Below are positions 55,951-64,000 of a stretch of 64,000 bases of DNA, piece after piece. The DNA lies in assembly GCA_904420175.1 (NCBI GenBank), contig CAJFUF010000005.1:1-64000 (forward strand), given 5' to 3'. Below the pieces are notes generated by a model. The model had not been told where the DNA came from, did no database searches, and worked only from the letters and a program-made list of their open reading frames with translations. The stretch comes from Candidatus Schneewindia gallinarum (GTDB lineage Bacteria > Bacillota > Clostridia > Oscillospirales > Ruminococcaceae). Both the position numbers and the translations under genes were made by a program. Position 1 is the stretch's first letter; each line of letters starts with the position of its first letter.

Positions 55951-56643
55951 TTAAATTCCCAGTTCTTTGGCTTTGGCTTTTGCCCTGTCGCAGAACAGCT
56001 TCACCTTTTCCGGGTCCTTTTCCATGCTGCCGTCCTCATGGAAGCGGGAGGTCTTTGTCAGGCTGTCCACACCGAAGGGACGCACCTCCTCAATGGCGGC
56101 TTCCACGTTGTCGGGGCCAAGCCCGCCCGCCATGATGACGGGGATGTTTACGCTGCGCACAATCTCTGCGTCAATGCTCCAGTCGTGGGTCTTGCCGGAA
56201 GCGCCGATTCCGGTATTGGGCGCAAGACCGGTGTCCAGAATCAGATAGTCGCAGTATTCCGCATATGCCTTGGCCTGCTCTACGGCCTCCGGCCCCTCAA
56301 TCAGGACTGCCTGCATCAGCTTCATACCGGGCAGCTCCCTGTGCAGCCGCTCGGCAAAGGTCTTGTCAGCGGCAAACTTCTCGCTGCACACGTGCAGGAT
56401 GTCGGGCCGTGCCTGCTTCATGACCTCGATAATCTCGTCCGGGTCGTTGGTCAGCGCAATGCCGACGCAGGTGCAGCCGCGCTTTCTCGCCTCGTCATAG
56501 ATGGCGTGAACCTCACTGATGGGGGTACGGGCAAGACCGATGGACTGCATGGGCACAAGGCCGATGTAATCTGCACCTGCATCCATGGTGGCAATCGCCT
56601 CATCCAGCTTCTGAAGGGAATAAATCTGTGTAATCATCTTCAC
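55951..56643 (-). CDS. TrpF-like (phosphoribosylanthranilate isomerase-like) TIM-barrel protein
   Basis: LDTGLAPNTGIGASGKTHDW...VIMAGGLGPDNVEAAI; FGVDSLTKTSRFHEDGSMEKDPEKV. Confidence 0.8.
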   Translation of the reverse strand: MKMITQIYSLQKLDEAIATMDAGADYIGLVPMQSIGLARTPISEVHAIYDEARKRGCTCVGIALTNDPDEIIEVMKQARPDILHVCSEKFAADKTFAERLHRELPGMKLMQAVLIEGPEAVEQAKAYAEYCDYLILDTGLAPNTGIGASGKTHDWSIDAEIVRSVNIPVIMAGGLGPDNVEAAIEEVRPFGVDSLTKTSRFHEDGSMEKDPEKVKLFCDRAKAKAKELGI

Positions 56644-56664
56644 AAAACTCCTTTACTAATATTG

Positions 56665-57600
56665 TTACAGTTTGTGCGCTAAAAATGCTTCATATGCGCG
56701 CTCCGGCGACAGGTTAGGGTCGTTTGCCTTTTCATAGCTGAGCGCGACCATGGCCGCCCCCATGCCAAGGTTTAAGGCATACTGTACATCCTTGCCGTTT
56801 AAAACGCTCCACACGTAGCCCGCAGTCACCGCATCGCCTGCGCCGGTGGCGCTGACCACCTTTTCAAGCGGTTTGGTTGCAGTGCGGATAACCTTCCCGG
56901 AAGAGTCCTTGTAGAACAACCCGCCTTCGCCAACCGTAAAGATACAGCAGGTGGTACCGCGGTCAATCAGATAGTCGGCCGCCTCATGCATGGCTTTGTC
57001 GTCTGCCGGGTCGATGCCGGTCAAAGCCTGCACCTCGTAGTTGTTGGCCTTGATGGTATGGTAAACGCCGAAATTGCGTTTGACATACTCTGCAAGGCCG
57101 ACAGCAGCCACATCCACCATAATTGGCACCTCCGGGCACTCGGCATGCAGGTAGCGCAGGCACTCGTCCGGGATTTCGGGCGTCATCACCACCATGGCAG
57201 CACCGCGGATGGTCTCAATCTCCCGCTGGAAGTAGGCGACGGTGTACTCCTCGCAGATGTGCAGGTCGGTCACCCCTGCGGACAGCACCCCGTCCCCGTC
57301 AATCAGGGCGAGATAGGTGGGACTGACCCGGCCGGGAATAATATCCAGGTGCCCCATGTCGATACCGGCGGCCTCGCCGTCGGTGCGGATTTTGGCGCCG
57401 AACGCGTCGTCCCCCAGCACGGTCAGCAGTTTGGTGTCCACGCCCATCCGGGCCAGATTCTCCGCAATGTTGCGCGCCGCCCCGCCGGAGCTGAGTGCAA
57501 CAAACCCATCGGAGTTCTTATCGCCCAGAATCAGCGGGCCGGGGGTAAATCCGGTGATGTCCAGAATAGTCGCCCCGATACATACTACATAGGGATTCAT
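56665..57600 (-). CDS. PfkB-family carbohydrate kinase
   Basis: GGAARNIAENLARMG; VVSATGAGDAVTAGYVW. Confidence 0.93.
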   Translation of the reverse strand: MNPYVVCIGATILDITGFTPGPLILGDKNSDGFVALSSGGAARNIAENLARMGVDTKLLTVLGDDAFGAKIRTDGEAAGIDMGHLDIIPGRVSPTYLALIDGDGVLSAGVTDLHICEEYTVAYFQREIETIRGAAMVVMTPEIPDECLRYLHAECPEVPIMVDVAAVGLAEYVKRNFGVYHTIKANNYEVQALTGIDPADDKAMHEAADYLIDRGTTCCIFTVGEGGLFYKDSSGKVIRTATKPLEKVVSATGAGDAVTAGYVWSVLNGKDVQYALNLGMGAAMVALSYEKANDPNLSPERAYEAFLAHKL

Positions 57601-57707
57601 AGCAGCCTCCTTTTCTTTATTTATGTTTAATATCTAAACTTATGTTTAAATTCTATCACCCTTATCTGCCGCTGTCAATAGCTTTCAGAAAAAAATTCCG
57701 AAAGGCC

Positions 57708-57757
57708 TTGACAAACAGGGTTCAATGATATATAGTCAGTTACACAAGTAATTAACT
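57708..57757 (+). promoter_or_regulatory. GntR-ABC operon promoter with candidate operator
   Basis: TTGACA-N17-TATAGT (57708-57736) followed by AGTTA-N10-TAACT (57738-57757). Confidence 0.65.
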
Positions 57758-57775
57758 AACAAAGGAGGGAAGCTC

Positions 57776-58141
57776 TTGAAACTGGATTTTACCAGTGAAG
57801 TACCCCTGTACCTGCAAATCGGAAGCGCACTGAAGGAAGAAATTTTGGGGGGCGTTTATGGGGAGGAGGAGCAGGTGCCCTCCACCACCGAAATTTCCCT
57901 TACTTACAAAATCAATCCGGCCACCGTGCTGAAAGGGTACAACCTGCTGGTGGACGAGGAGATCATTTACAAAAGGCGGGGTGTGGGGATGTTTGTTAAG
58001 ACAGGCGCAGTGGAAAAACTGAAAGCCGTCAGAAAGAAGGAGTTTTATTCCAGTTATGTGGAGCCCCTGCTGGAGGAGGCGCAGCGCCTGTCCATCAGCA
58101 GGGAGGAGTTGATTGCCATGTTTGAGGAGGAAAAGGAATGA
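57776..58141 (+). CDS. GntR-family (YtrA-type) regulator
   Basis: TTG start; VPLYLQIGSALKEEIL...TTEISLTYKINPATVLKGYNLL. Confidence 0.9.
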   Translation: MKLDFTSEVPLYLQIGSALKEEILGGVYGEEEQVPSTTEISLTYKINPATVLKGYNLLVDEEIIYKRRGVGMFVKTGAVEKLKAVRKKEFYSSYVEPLLEEAQRLSISREELIAMFEEEKE

Positions 58142-59013
58142 GCACGCTGACGATTGAGAAAGTATCGAAGCATTATGGAAAAAAGCAGGTGCTGAAAGAC
58201 ATCAGTGTAAACTTTGAAGGCGGGAAGCTGTACGGCCTGCTGGGGCGCAACGGCGCGGGGAAGACCACGCTAATCGACATGATCACCGGCAAACAGGCGG
58301 TAAGCAGCGGGCAGATCACCATGGACGGCCGGAAGGCGCCGGGCAACGACTGGGTGCAGGGCCACATCTTCGCCATGGGGGAACAGAACATCTATCCGGA
58401 GGATATGTCCGTAAAGGGCGTTTTCTCATGGATGCAGCTTCGCTACAGCCGCTTTAACTGGGACGAGGCATACCGGCTAAGCAGGATATTCCACCTGGAT
58501 TTGAAGCACCGCTTCTGTAAGCTGTCCACCGGCCAGCAGTCCCTTGTCAAACTGGTTTGCGGTCTTGCGCTGGATGTGGACATCAAAATTTTTGACGAGC
58601 CGGTACTGGGCCTTGACGCCGTCCACCGGGACGTCTTTTATAAAGAATTGCTAAAGTCCTACGCGGAAAATCCGTGCACGGTTATCCTCTCCACCCACCT
58701 GATTGAGGAGGTCTCCGATTTACTGGAGCGGGTCGTGGTGATGGACGAAGGGGAGATCAAGGTGGACTCGGCGGTGGAGGATCTGCTGCGGGAAGCCTAC
58801 TGCGTAAGCGGCCCCAGACAGGATGTGGAGGTATTTGTAAAAGGGCGGCCCGTCCTGGAAACGGAATTTCTTCAGGGCTTTGCCAGCGCCACGGTACAGG
58901 AGCGGCTGACAGAGGACATCCGCCGCGTAGGCGAACAGGCGGGCCTGCAGTTCGCTGGGGTCAGCCTGAACCGGCTGTTTATCGACTTAACAAAGGAGGC
59001 TGTAGAGCAATGA
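58138..59013 (+). CDS. ABC transporter ATP-binding protein (copy A)
   Basis: GRNGAGKTTL, LSTGQQSL, IKIFDEPVLGLD. Confidence 0.93.
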   Translation: MSTLTIEKVSKHYGKKQVLKDISVNFEGGKLYGLLGRNGAGKTTLIDMITGKQAVSSGQITMDGRKAPGNDWVQGHIFAMGEQNIYPEDMSVKGVFSWMQLRYSRFNWDEAYRLSRIFHLDLKHRFCKLSTGQQSLVKLVCGLALDVDIKIFDEPVLGLDAVHRDVFYKELLKSYAENPCTVILSTHLIEEVSDLLERVVVMDEGEIKVDSAVEDLLREAYCVSGPRQDVEVFVKGRPVLETEFLQGFASATVQERLTEDIRRVGEQAGLQFAGVSLNRLFIDLTKEAVEQ

Positions 59014-59753
59014 ACCTGAAACCGGTAATCATCGATACCGCCCGGACCTTTCGCAAAAGCATGCTGTGGTTCTATTCTATCTACATCGCAATTATGCTGG
59101 CGCTGAGCGTTATTTTTATCCATCGCAGCAACAGCACCTCGGGCACAGAGATGGCAACCATGATTTTTCTTGTTGTGACGGGGCTTACCATCTTCCGCCC
59201 AAGCTTTGTGCTGTACTGTTCCACGGGCATCAGCCGCAGAACGATGCTGACCGGCATGCTGGCTGTTTTTCCAGTGGCCTGTCTTGCCGCCTCCATTCTG
59301 GACACGGCGCTGAACCGGCTGTTTAATCTGTTCCATCCCAATGCATCCAACTATGAGATGCTGTTCGGAATATTAAAAATCCATAACTCCCTGTTCAGCT
59401 ACAGCAGCAGCTATCATCCGCCCATGGATATCGGGTCGCTGGCCGCCGCAACGCTGTGGCAGGCGGCAGTGTACTTTGGCGTGCTGTCACTGGCCTTCTT
59501 TCTTGCAGTGCTGTTCTACCGCCTCGGTAAATTTGGAAGGGTGCTTCTCTGCATGTCTCCTGTGATTTTGTTTTTCTCCCTCTTCTCCACACTGCAGCCG
59601 CTGATCAGTTTTTGGAGATGGTTTTTCGGCGGGATTACACAACTGCTGTTCGGGAACCCTGTGTCCAGTTCGTTAAGCTTCCTTGTTCTGGGCCTGGTGT
59701 CTTTCGTGCTGTGCTGGCCGGTTATCCGCAGGCTTGGTGTGAAGCGGACCTGA
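59010..59753 (+). CDS. ABC transporter membrane protein (copy A)
   Basis: overlaps the ATPase gene; about 6 TM segments. Confidence 0.82.
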   Translation: MNLKPVIIDTARTFRKSMLWFYSIYIAIMLALSVIFIHRSNSTSGTEMATMIFLVVTGLTIFRPSFVLYCSTGISRRTMLTGMLAVFPVACLAASILDTALNRLFNLFHPNASNYEMLFGILKIHNSLFSYSSSYHPPMDIGSLAAATLWQAAVYFGVLSLAFFLAVLFYRLGKFGRVLLCMSPVILFFSLFSTLQPLISFWRWFFGGITQLLFGNPVSSSLSFLVLGLVSFVLCWPVIRRLGVKRT

Positions 59754-59774
59754 TAACACCGTGGGGGGACAGAA

Positions 59775-60050
59775 ATGTGTAAGCTGAATTGTATCAATGT
59801 AGTAAAAAAGTACCCAGGAAAGACTGTGCTGAACGGCCTGTACTGCATATTGGAACAGGATACCATCTACGGCCTGTTCGGTCGCAATGGGGCAGGGAAA
59901 ACGACGCTGATCGACCTTGTCACCGGGAAACAGGCGCCTTCCGGTGGATTGATTGAAATGGATGGCGAGCAGGTCTTTAACAGTGAACGGGCACAGCGCC
60001 GGATCTACTCCATGGGGGAGCGCCCTCTGTTCCCCGCCACAAAAGGGTGA
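59775..60050 (+). CDS. ABC transporter ATPase copy B, N-terminal fragment (Walker A)
   Basis: GRNGAGKTTLIDLVTGKQ; ends ...ATKG-stop at the frame change. Confidence 0.8.
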   Translation: MCKLNCINVVKKYPGKTVLNGLYCILEQDTIYGLFGRNGAGKTTLIDLVTGKQAPSGGLIEMDGEQVFNSERAQRRIYSMGERPLFPATKG

Positions 60051-60862
60051 GGGATACGCTGCGCATTGTGGCGGAGCGGTACGGTCGCTTTGACATGGAG
60101 GAGGCATACCGCCTTTGCCGTGTGTTCGGCATCGGGACGGAGAAACGGATTTTCTCCCTCTCCACCGGCCAGAACACCCTGCTAAAGCTGGTGTACGGCC
60201 TTGCCGTGGACTGTCCCTACAAATTTTTTGACGAGCCGGTGTTGGGCCTCGACCCCATCAACAAAGAACTGTTCTACCGTGAACTGTTAAAATCGTATGA
60301 GCGCAGACCGTGTACCATGGTGCTGTCCACCCATCAAATTGACGAGGTGGCGCACCTGGTGGAGCGGGTGCTGATTTTGCACGACGGCCGTTTTCTGGTG
60401 GACGACACCGTGGAAAACCTGTCCCGGACTGCAAGCGCCGTCAGTGGGAAGAAGGCGGCAGTGGAGGAGTTTACAAAGGGCAAGCAGATTCTGGCCCGTT
60501 CCAGTCTGGCGGGCTTCTGCTCCGTTGTTGTAAAGGAACCGTTCAGCGAGAAGGAGCGCGCCGCGGCGGAGCAGAAGGGGATTGAGATCACCGGTGTCGG
60601 GCTGGAACAGCTGTTTATCAGCCTTGTGAAGCCGGAACTCCCCAAAGAAGAGCCTGACCCATCCGATGCAGAAAAGAAGCCGGACTCCGAGATGAAAGCT
60701 GAAGGGCAGCCGCAGGAGGACACCTTAGGGACGGGGTCCGAAAAGGGCCCGGCGGATACCCCCGCTGGGCCGGAACAGCAGAACGGGGAGCCGGCAGACG
60801 AAACAGAGGATGAAGAAACACCGCAGAAAGGGGAACTGGCGCATGACACAGAACAACGGTAG
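60047..60862 (+). CDS. ABC transporter ATPase copy B, C-terminal fragment (signature, Walker B) plus acidic tail
   Basis: LSTGQNTLL, YKFFDEPVLGLD; colinear with copy A across the -1 junction. Confidence 0.8.
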   Translation: MRDTLRIVAERYGRFDMEEAYRLCRVFGIGTEKRIFSLSTGQNTLLKLVYGLAVDCPYKFFDEPVLGLDPINKELFYRELLKSYERRPCTMVLSTHQIDEVAHLVERVLILHDGRFLVDDTVENLSRTASAVSGKKAAVEEFTKGKQILARSSLAGFCSVVVKEPFSEKERAAAEQKGIEITGVGLEQLFISLVKPELPKEEPDPSDAEKKPDSEMKAEGQPQEDTLGTGSEKGPADTPAGPEQQNGEPADETEDEETPQKGELAHDTEQR

Positions 60863-61583
60863 AAGTATCCTGCTGGTTTTTAAGGATGTGTATTTTGCCC
60901 TGTGCAGGGTAACACTGTTGTATGGAATTTTGTACGTTGCGCTTGCCGTCTACTTGGGCATGACCCATGACGGCAACATCCCGGTCTGGCTGTATTACAT
61001 GCTTCTGCCAATCATGCTGTTTGCAGCGGTCATGGTGGGGCTGCCGGGCAGGTTCCGTATGGCGGTGGGCCTCGGGATCAGCCGCCATCATCTGTACTTT
61101 GGCGGCATGCTAGGTATCGTGACCGCTTCTTTGACGGCGGCAATGTTCGACCTTGTGCTCAACCAGGTTGTGCAGCTGTTCGTAAAACTTCCCGGGAATT
61201 ATCACCTGCTGTATGGAACATTTCCGTATTTTCAGGGCCTGCCCATCCAAAGGCTTCCTGTCTATGGAAGCACGCTTGACTTTATTGGCTACCTGCTGTT
61301 TTCCCCTTTCCTTATGGCGCTGCTGTACTGCCTTGCCTGCGCGGTGGGGGCGGCGTTCGCCTCTGTCTACTGCAGGCTGAGGGCCTATGGAAGGGTGGCC
61401 ACCATTGTGGGAGAAACGGTGGGCGCCATCGCCGCGTTTTTATTCGCTGCAATGCTCATCGGCAATTATTTTTCAGGATATTTGTATACGGATATGGAAC
61501 TGATATGGCTTATCATTTTACCGTTTCCGCTTCTCATCTCGTGGTTTTCTCTCAGAAACTGCCCGGTTGCCAAACGGCAATAA
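60843..61583 (+). CDS. ABC transporter membrane protein (copy B)
   Basis: start ATG 60843; about 6 TM segments; mirrors copy A arrangement. Confidence 0.8.
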   Translation: MTQNNGRSILLVFKDVYFALCRVTLLYGILYVALAVYLGMTHDGNIPVWLYYMLLPIMLFAAVMVGLPGRFRMAVGLGISRHHLYFGGMLGIVTASLTAAMFDLVLNQVVQLFVKLPGNYHLLYGTFPYFQGLPIQRLPVYGSTLDFIGYLLFSPFLMALLYCLACAVGAAFASVYCRLRAYGRVATIVGETVGAIAAFLFAAMLIGNYFSGYLYTDMELIWLIILPFPLLISWFSLRNCPVAKRQ

Positions 61584-61670
61584 AAAGGGGCCCCGGAATC
61601 CTGTCCGGGGCCCTTCTTGTGTTTTCTCGGCGTAGGGGGTATAATCGAAAAAAACGGGGGAGGCGACTGG

Positions 61671-62459
61671 ATGGTACCGGTACCACTGAATCGCAGCGGC
61701 CTGCTGGCGCCGCTGTTCCGGGATGTTGAAGAGACGATGGCTTGGTCCTTTTTGCAGGGCTGCATGGGGCGCGGTGCGGCGGACAGGCTGCCGCAGCCCC
61801 GCGCAGGCCGGATTGTAACAGGTGACTTCTGCTTTCTTGCAGGGGACGCCGACAGCCCGGATGCAGAAAGGCTGGCCGAAACCCTGTGGGAGGATGCTCC
61901 CAATGCATTCAGCCTGCTGATCCCGCCGGACAGGGCGTGGCTTCAGCTGATTGAGCGGGTGTTCGCAGGTCGCTGCACCATGCTTCGCCGCTATGCTTTT
62001 CGAAAAACTGCCCAGGGCTTCAACATCGCCCGGCTCCGCTCTTTTGCTGCCCGCCCCCTGCCGCCCGGCTTCCGTCTGGTTCCGGTGGGGGCGGGGCTGT
62101 ACCGCAGCGTACAAAAACAGGCGCAGCTTGCGGATTTGTGCTCCCAATTTCCGTCCTATCTGTCTTATAAAAGACAGGGCAGGGGCTTTGCCATTTTGTA
62201 CCGCGGCCGTCCCGTGTGTGGGGCCTCCTCCTACACGGTGTTCAAAGGCGGCATTGAAATTGAAATCGACACGCTTCCGGGCTTTCGCCGCCGTGGCTTT
62301 GCCACCGTGTGCGCTGCGGCATTGATGCTGAGTTGTCTGGAGGACGGCCTGTACCCCAGCTGGGACGCGGCAAACCCCACCTCCTGTGCGCTGGCGGAAA
62401 AACTCGGCTACCGGCCTTCCGGCGCTTATACCGCCTGCCTTGTGACAAGGCAGGACTAA
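61671..62459 (+). CDS. GNAT-family acetyltransferase
   Basis: start ATG 61671 behind GGGGGAGG; IEIDTLPGFRRRGFATVCAAALM...DAANPTSCALAEKLGY. Confidence 0.87.
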   Translation: MVPVPLNRSGLLAPLFRDVEETMAWSFLQGCMGRGAADRLPQPRAGRIVTGDFCFLAGDADSPDAERLAETLWEDAPNAFSLLIPPDRAWLQLIERVFAGRCTMLRRYAFRKTAQGFNIARLRSFAARPLPPGFRLVPVGAGLYRSVQKQAQLADLCSQFPSYLSYKRQGRGFAILYRGRPVCGASSYTVFKGGIEIEIDTLPGFRRRGFATVCAAALMLSCLEDGLYPSWDAANPTSCALAEKLGYRPSGAYTACLVTRQD

Positions 62460-62460
62460 C

Positions 62461-62497
62461 AAAAAAGAAGGGACAGGCACCGCCTGTCCCTTCTTCT
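62461..62497. terminator. bidirectional terminator
   Basis: AAAAAAGAAGGGACAGGC-ACC-GCCTGTCCCTTCTTCT. Confidence 0.82.
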
Positions 62498-62508
62498 GTT
62501 GATGTTTT

Positions 62509-63372
62509 TTATGCCTTGCCGACGGAACCAAACAGCTCCATCTTTTCCTTAACGGTTTCTTTGATGGCCTCAAAGCCGGGGGCCAGCAGCTTTCTCGGGT
62601 CAAAGCCCTTACCCTGCTGATCCTTGCCCTCCTCAATATATTTTCTGGTGGCGGCGGCAAAGGACAGCTGGCACTCGGTGTTGACGTTGATTTTGCACAC
62701 GCCGAGGTTGATGGCCTTTTTAATCATGTCGTCCGGAATTCCGGTACCGCCGTGCAGCACGAGGGGCATGCCGGGGGTGGCCTCCTGTACAGCGGCCAGC
62801 ACGTCGAAGTTCAGTCCTGCCCAGTTGGCGGGATAAACGCCGTGGATGTTGCCGATACCGGCGGCAAGAATGTCCACGCCCAGGTCCGCAATCATCTTGC
62901 ACTCCTTCGGGTCTGCGCACTCGCCGGCGCCGACCACGCCGTCCTCCTCGCCGCCGATGGAGCCGACCTCAGCCTCAACGGAGATCCCTTTGCTGTGGGC
63001 CAGGGCAACCAGCTCTTTCGTTTTTTCAACGTTCTCGTCAATGGGATAGTGGCTGCCGTCGAACATAATGGAGGAGAAGCCTGCCTCAATGCACTTTTTC
63101 GCGCCTTCATAGGTGCCGTGATCCAGATGCAGCGCAACCGGAACCGTGATGTTCAGCTCCTCAATCATGGCCTTTACCATGGCGGCCACGGTTTTAAAGC
63201 CGGTCATGTACTTTCCGGCGCCCTCGCTGACACCAAGGATAACAGGGCTGTTCTGCTCCTGCGCGGTCAGCAGCACCGCCTTTGTCCACTCCAGGTTGTT
63301 GATGTTGAACTGGCCGACTGCATAGTGGCCAGCCTTGGCCTTCTGCATCATTTCTGTAACACTGACTAACAT
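62509..63372 (-). CDS. fba: class II fructose-bisphosphate aldolase
   Basis: VALHLDHGTYEGAKKCIEAGFSSIMFDGSH; start ATG 63372 with GGAGG. Confidence 0.95.
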   Translation of the reverse strand: MLVSVTEMMQKAKAGHYAVGQFNINNLEWTKAVLLTAQEQNSPVILGVSEGAGKYMTGFKTVAAMVKAMIEELNITVPVALHLDHGTYEGAKKCIEAGFSSIMFDGSHYPIDENVEKTKELVALAHSKGISVEAEVGSIGGEEDGVVGAGECADPKECKMIADLGVDILAAGIGNIHGVYPANWAGLNFDVLAAVQEATPGMPLVLHGGTGIPDDMIKKAINLGVCKINVNTECQLSFAAATRKYIEEGKDQQGKGFDPRKLLAPGFEAIKETVKEKMELFGSVGKA

Positions 63373-63620
63373 GATTACATTACCTCCGTTGCAAATTTGA
63401 ACAAACATGGGACATGTGAAAGTTCTAACGAATAAATTATACCTTATTCCGTCTTTAAAAGCAACAGCCAGGCGTCGGAAAACAGCAAAAAGCCTGATGG
63501 AAACGCGTCGTTTAAGCAGGATTCAGGAAACGGTAAAATGGGAAAGGAAAACGGGGAATAATACTGCGGGGACACGCGTGCCGCGGAACGGGGACACGGC
63601 ACGCCCGCCGCTGCAGCGCG

Positions 63621-63649
63621 TTGACTGCGGCGTGAAAGCTTGCTATAAT
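63621..63649 (+). promoter_or_regulatory. sigma-A promoter of the Rrf2 gene
   Basis: TTGACT-N17-TATAAT. Confidence 0.75.
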
Positions 63650-63742
63650 ACGGTAAGATAAAGCCCTTAAACGGCAGGCTTTGTGCAGTTTCATTTCCTG
63701 CCGGCGGGAAACGGGCAAGTGGAAAGGGGGCGGATTGCCGGC

Positions 63743-64000
63743 ATGAAAATTTCAACCAAGGGCCGCTATGCGCTGCGTCTGATGCTGGACTTGGCAGTGT
63801 ACGGCGGCGGCAGTTATATTCCTCTCAAGGTGGTATCCGAGCGGCAGGAGATTTCCATTAAATATCTTGAGCAGCTGATCACCGTCTTAAGCAGGGGCGG
63901 ATTTGTTTTAAGCTCCCGTGGTGCGCAGGGCGGCTACAAGCTGGCAAAGCCGGCCGGCCAGTATACCGTGGGCGATATCCTCCGCCTGATGGAGGGCAGC
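63743..64000 (+). CDS. Rrf2/IscR-family regulator (truncated by window end)
   Basis: MKISTKGRYALRLMLDLAVYGGG...ISIKYLEQLITVLSRGGFVLSSRGAQGGYKLAKP. Confidence 0.92.
   Translation, partial: MKISTKGRYALRLMLDLAVYGGGSYIPLKVVSERQEISIKYLEQLITVLSRGGFVLSSRGAQGGYKLAKPAGQYTVGDILRLMEGS

Noticed and set aside
56949-56962. AGGTGGTACCGCGG resembles the T-box antiterminator core
   Set aside because: It lies inside the minus-strand PfkB coding sequence (encodes ...DRGTTC...), with no specifier stem, terminator or downstream aminoacyl or biosynthetic gene on the plus strand; coincidental
60036-60050. Canonical programmed -1 frameshift site in ABC ATPase B
   Set aside because: AAAAGGG does not fit X_XXY_YYZ and no clear downstream pseudoknot was identified, so a programmed event is only one of several options and not the default
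61518-62660. 380-aa minus-strand ORF
   Set aside because: Spans the GNAT gene and two hairpins in antisense; low-complexity, artefactual

Overview
The window looks like a contiguous chromosomal segment of an anaerobic, spore-forming, moderately high-GC Firmicute (Clostridia). Lineage markers include spoVAF, ytaF-like, dapL, adhE, 2-hydroxyacyl-CoA dehydratase activase-type proteins and BadF-type ATPases. I saw no rRNA, CRISPR array, transposase or prophage. There are two tRNA-Ala genes (CGC and GGC anticodons). Main gene blocks: (1) a YesM/YesN-like two-component system, a BMP-family (nucleoside-type) ABC importer, a signal-peptide-less Cys-type sulfatase and a radical-SAM anaerobic sulfatase maturase (1.7-11.8 kb); (2) MarR, a DUF1538 membrane protein and a tandem PII-like protein, with a matching CTAA-N5-TTAG operator in front of both transcription units (15.9-18.8 kb); (3) a low-GC surface-glycan cassette: wHTH-LicC-like nucleotidyltransferase, two LicD paralogues and a flippase (35.0-39.2 kb); (4) mntP under a yybP-ykoY Mn riboswitch with a visible terminator/P1 overlap; (5) aroF-tyrA with a 31-bp perfect palindrome at the predicted transcription start; (6) adhE with a perfect Rex operator, followed by an APH-fold kinase and a small 2Fe-2S ferredoxin; (7) a PfkB kinase plus a TrpF-like orphan pair; (8) a GntR-controlled duplicated ABC system whose second ATPase is split by a -1 frame change at an A4G3 run and carries an acidic low-complexity tail. 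The strongest candidates for undescribed biology are blocks 1, 2, 7 and 8, the aroF palindrome, and an unexplained structured non-coding region at about 430-775. All family calls come from motif recognition by eye. No database search was run.
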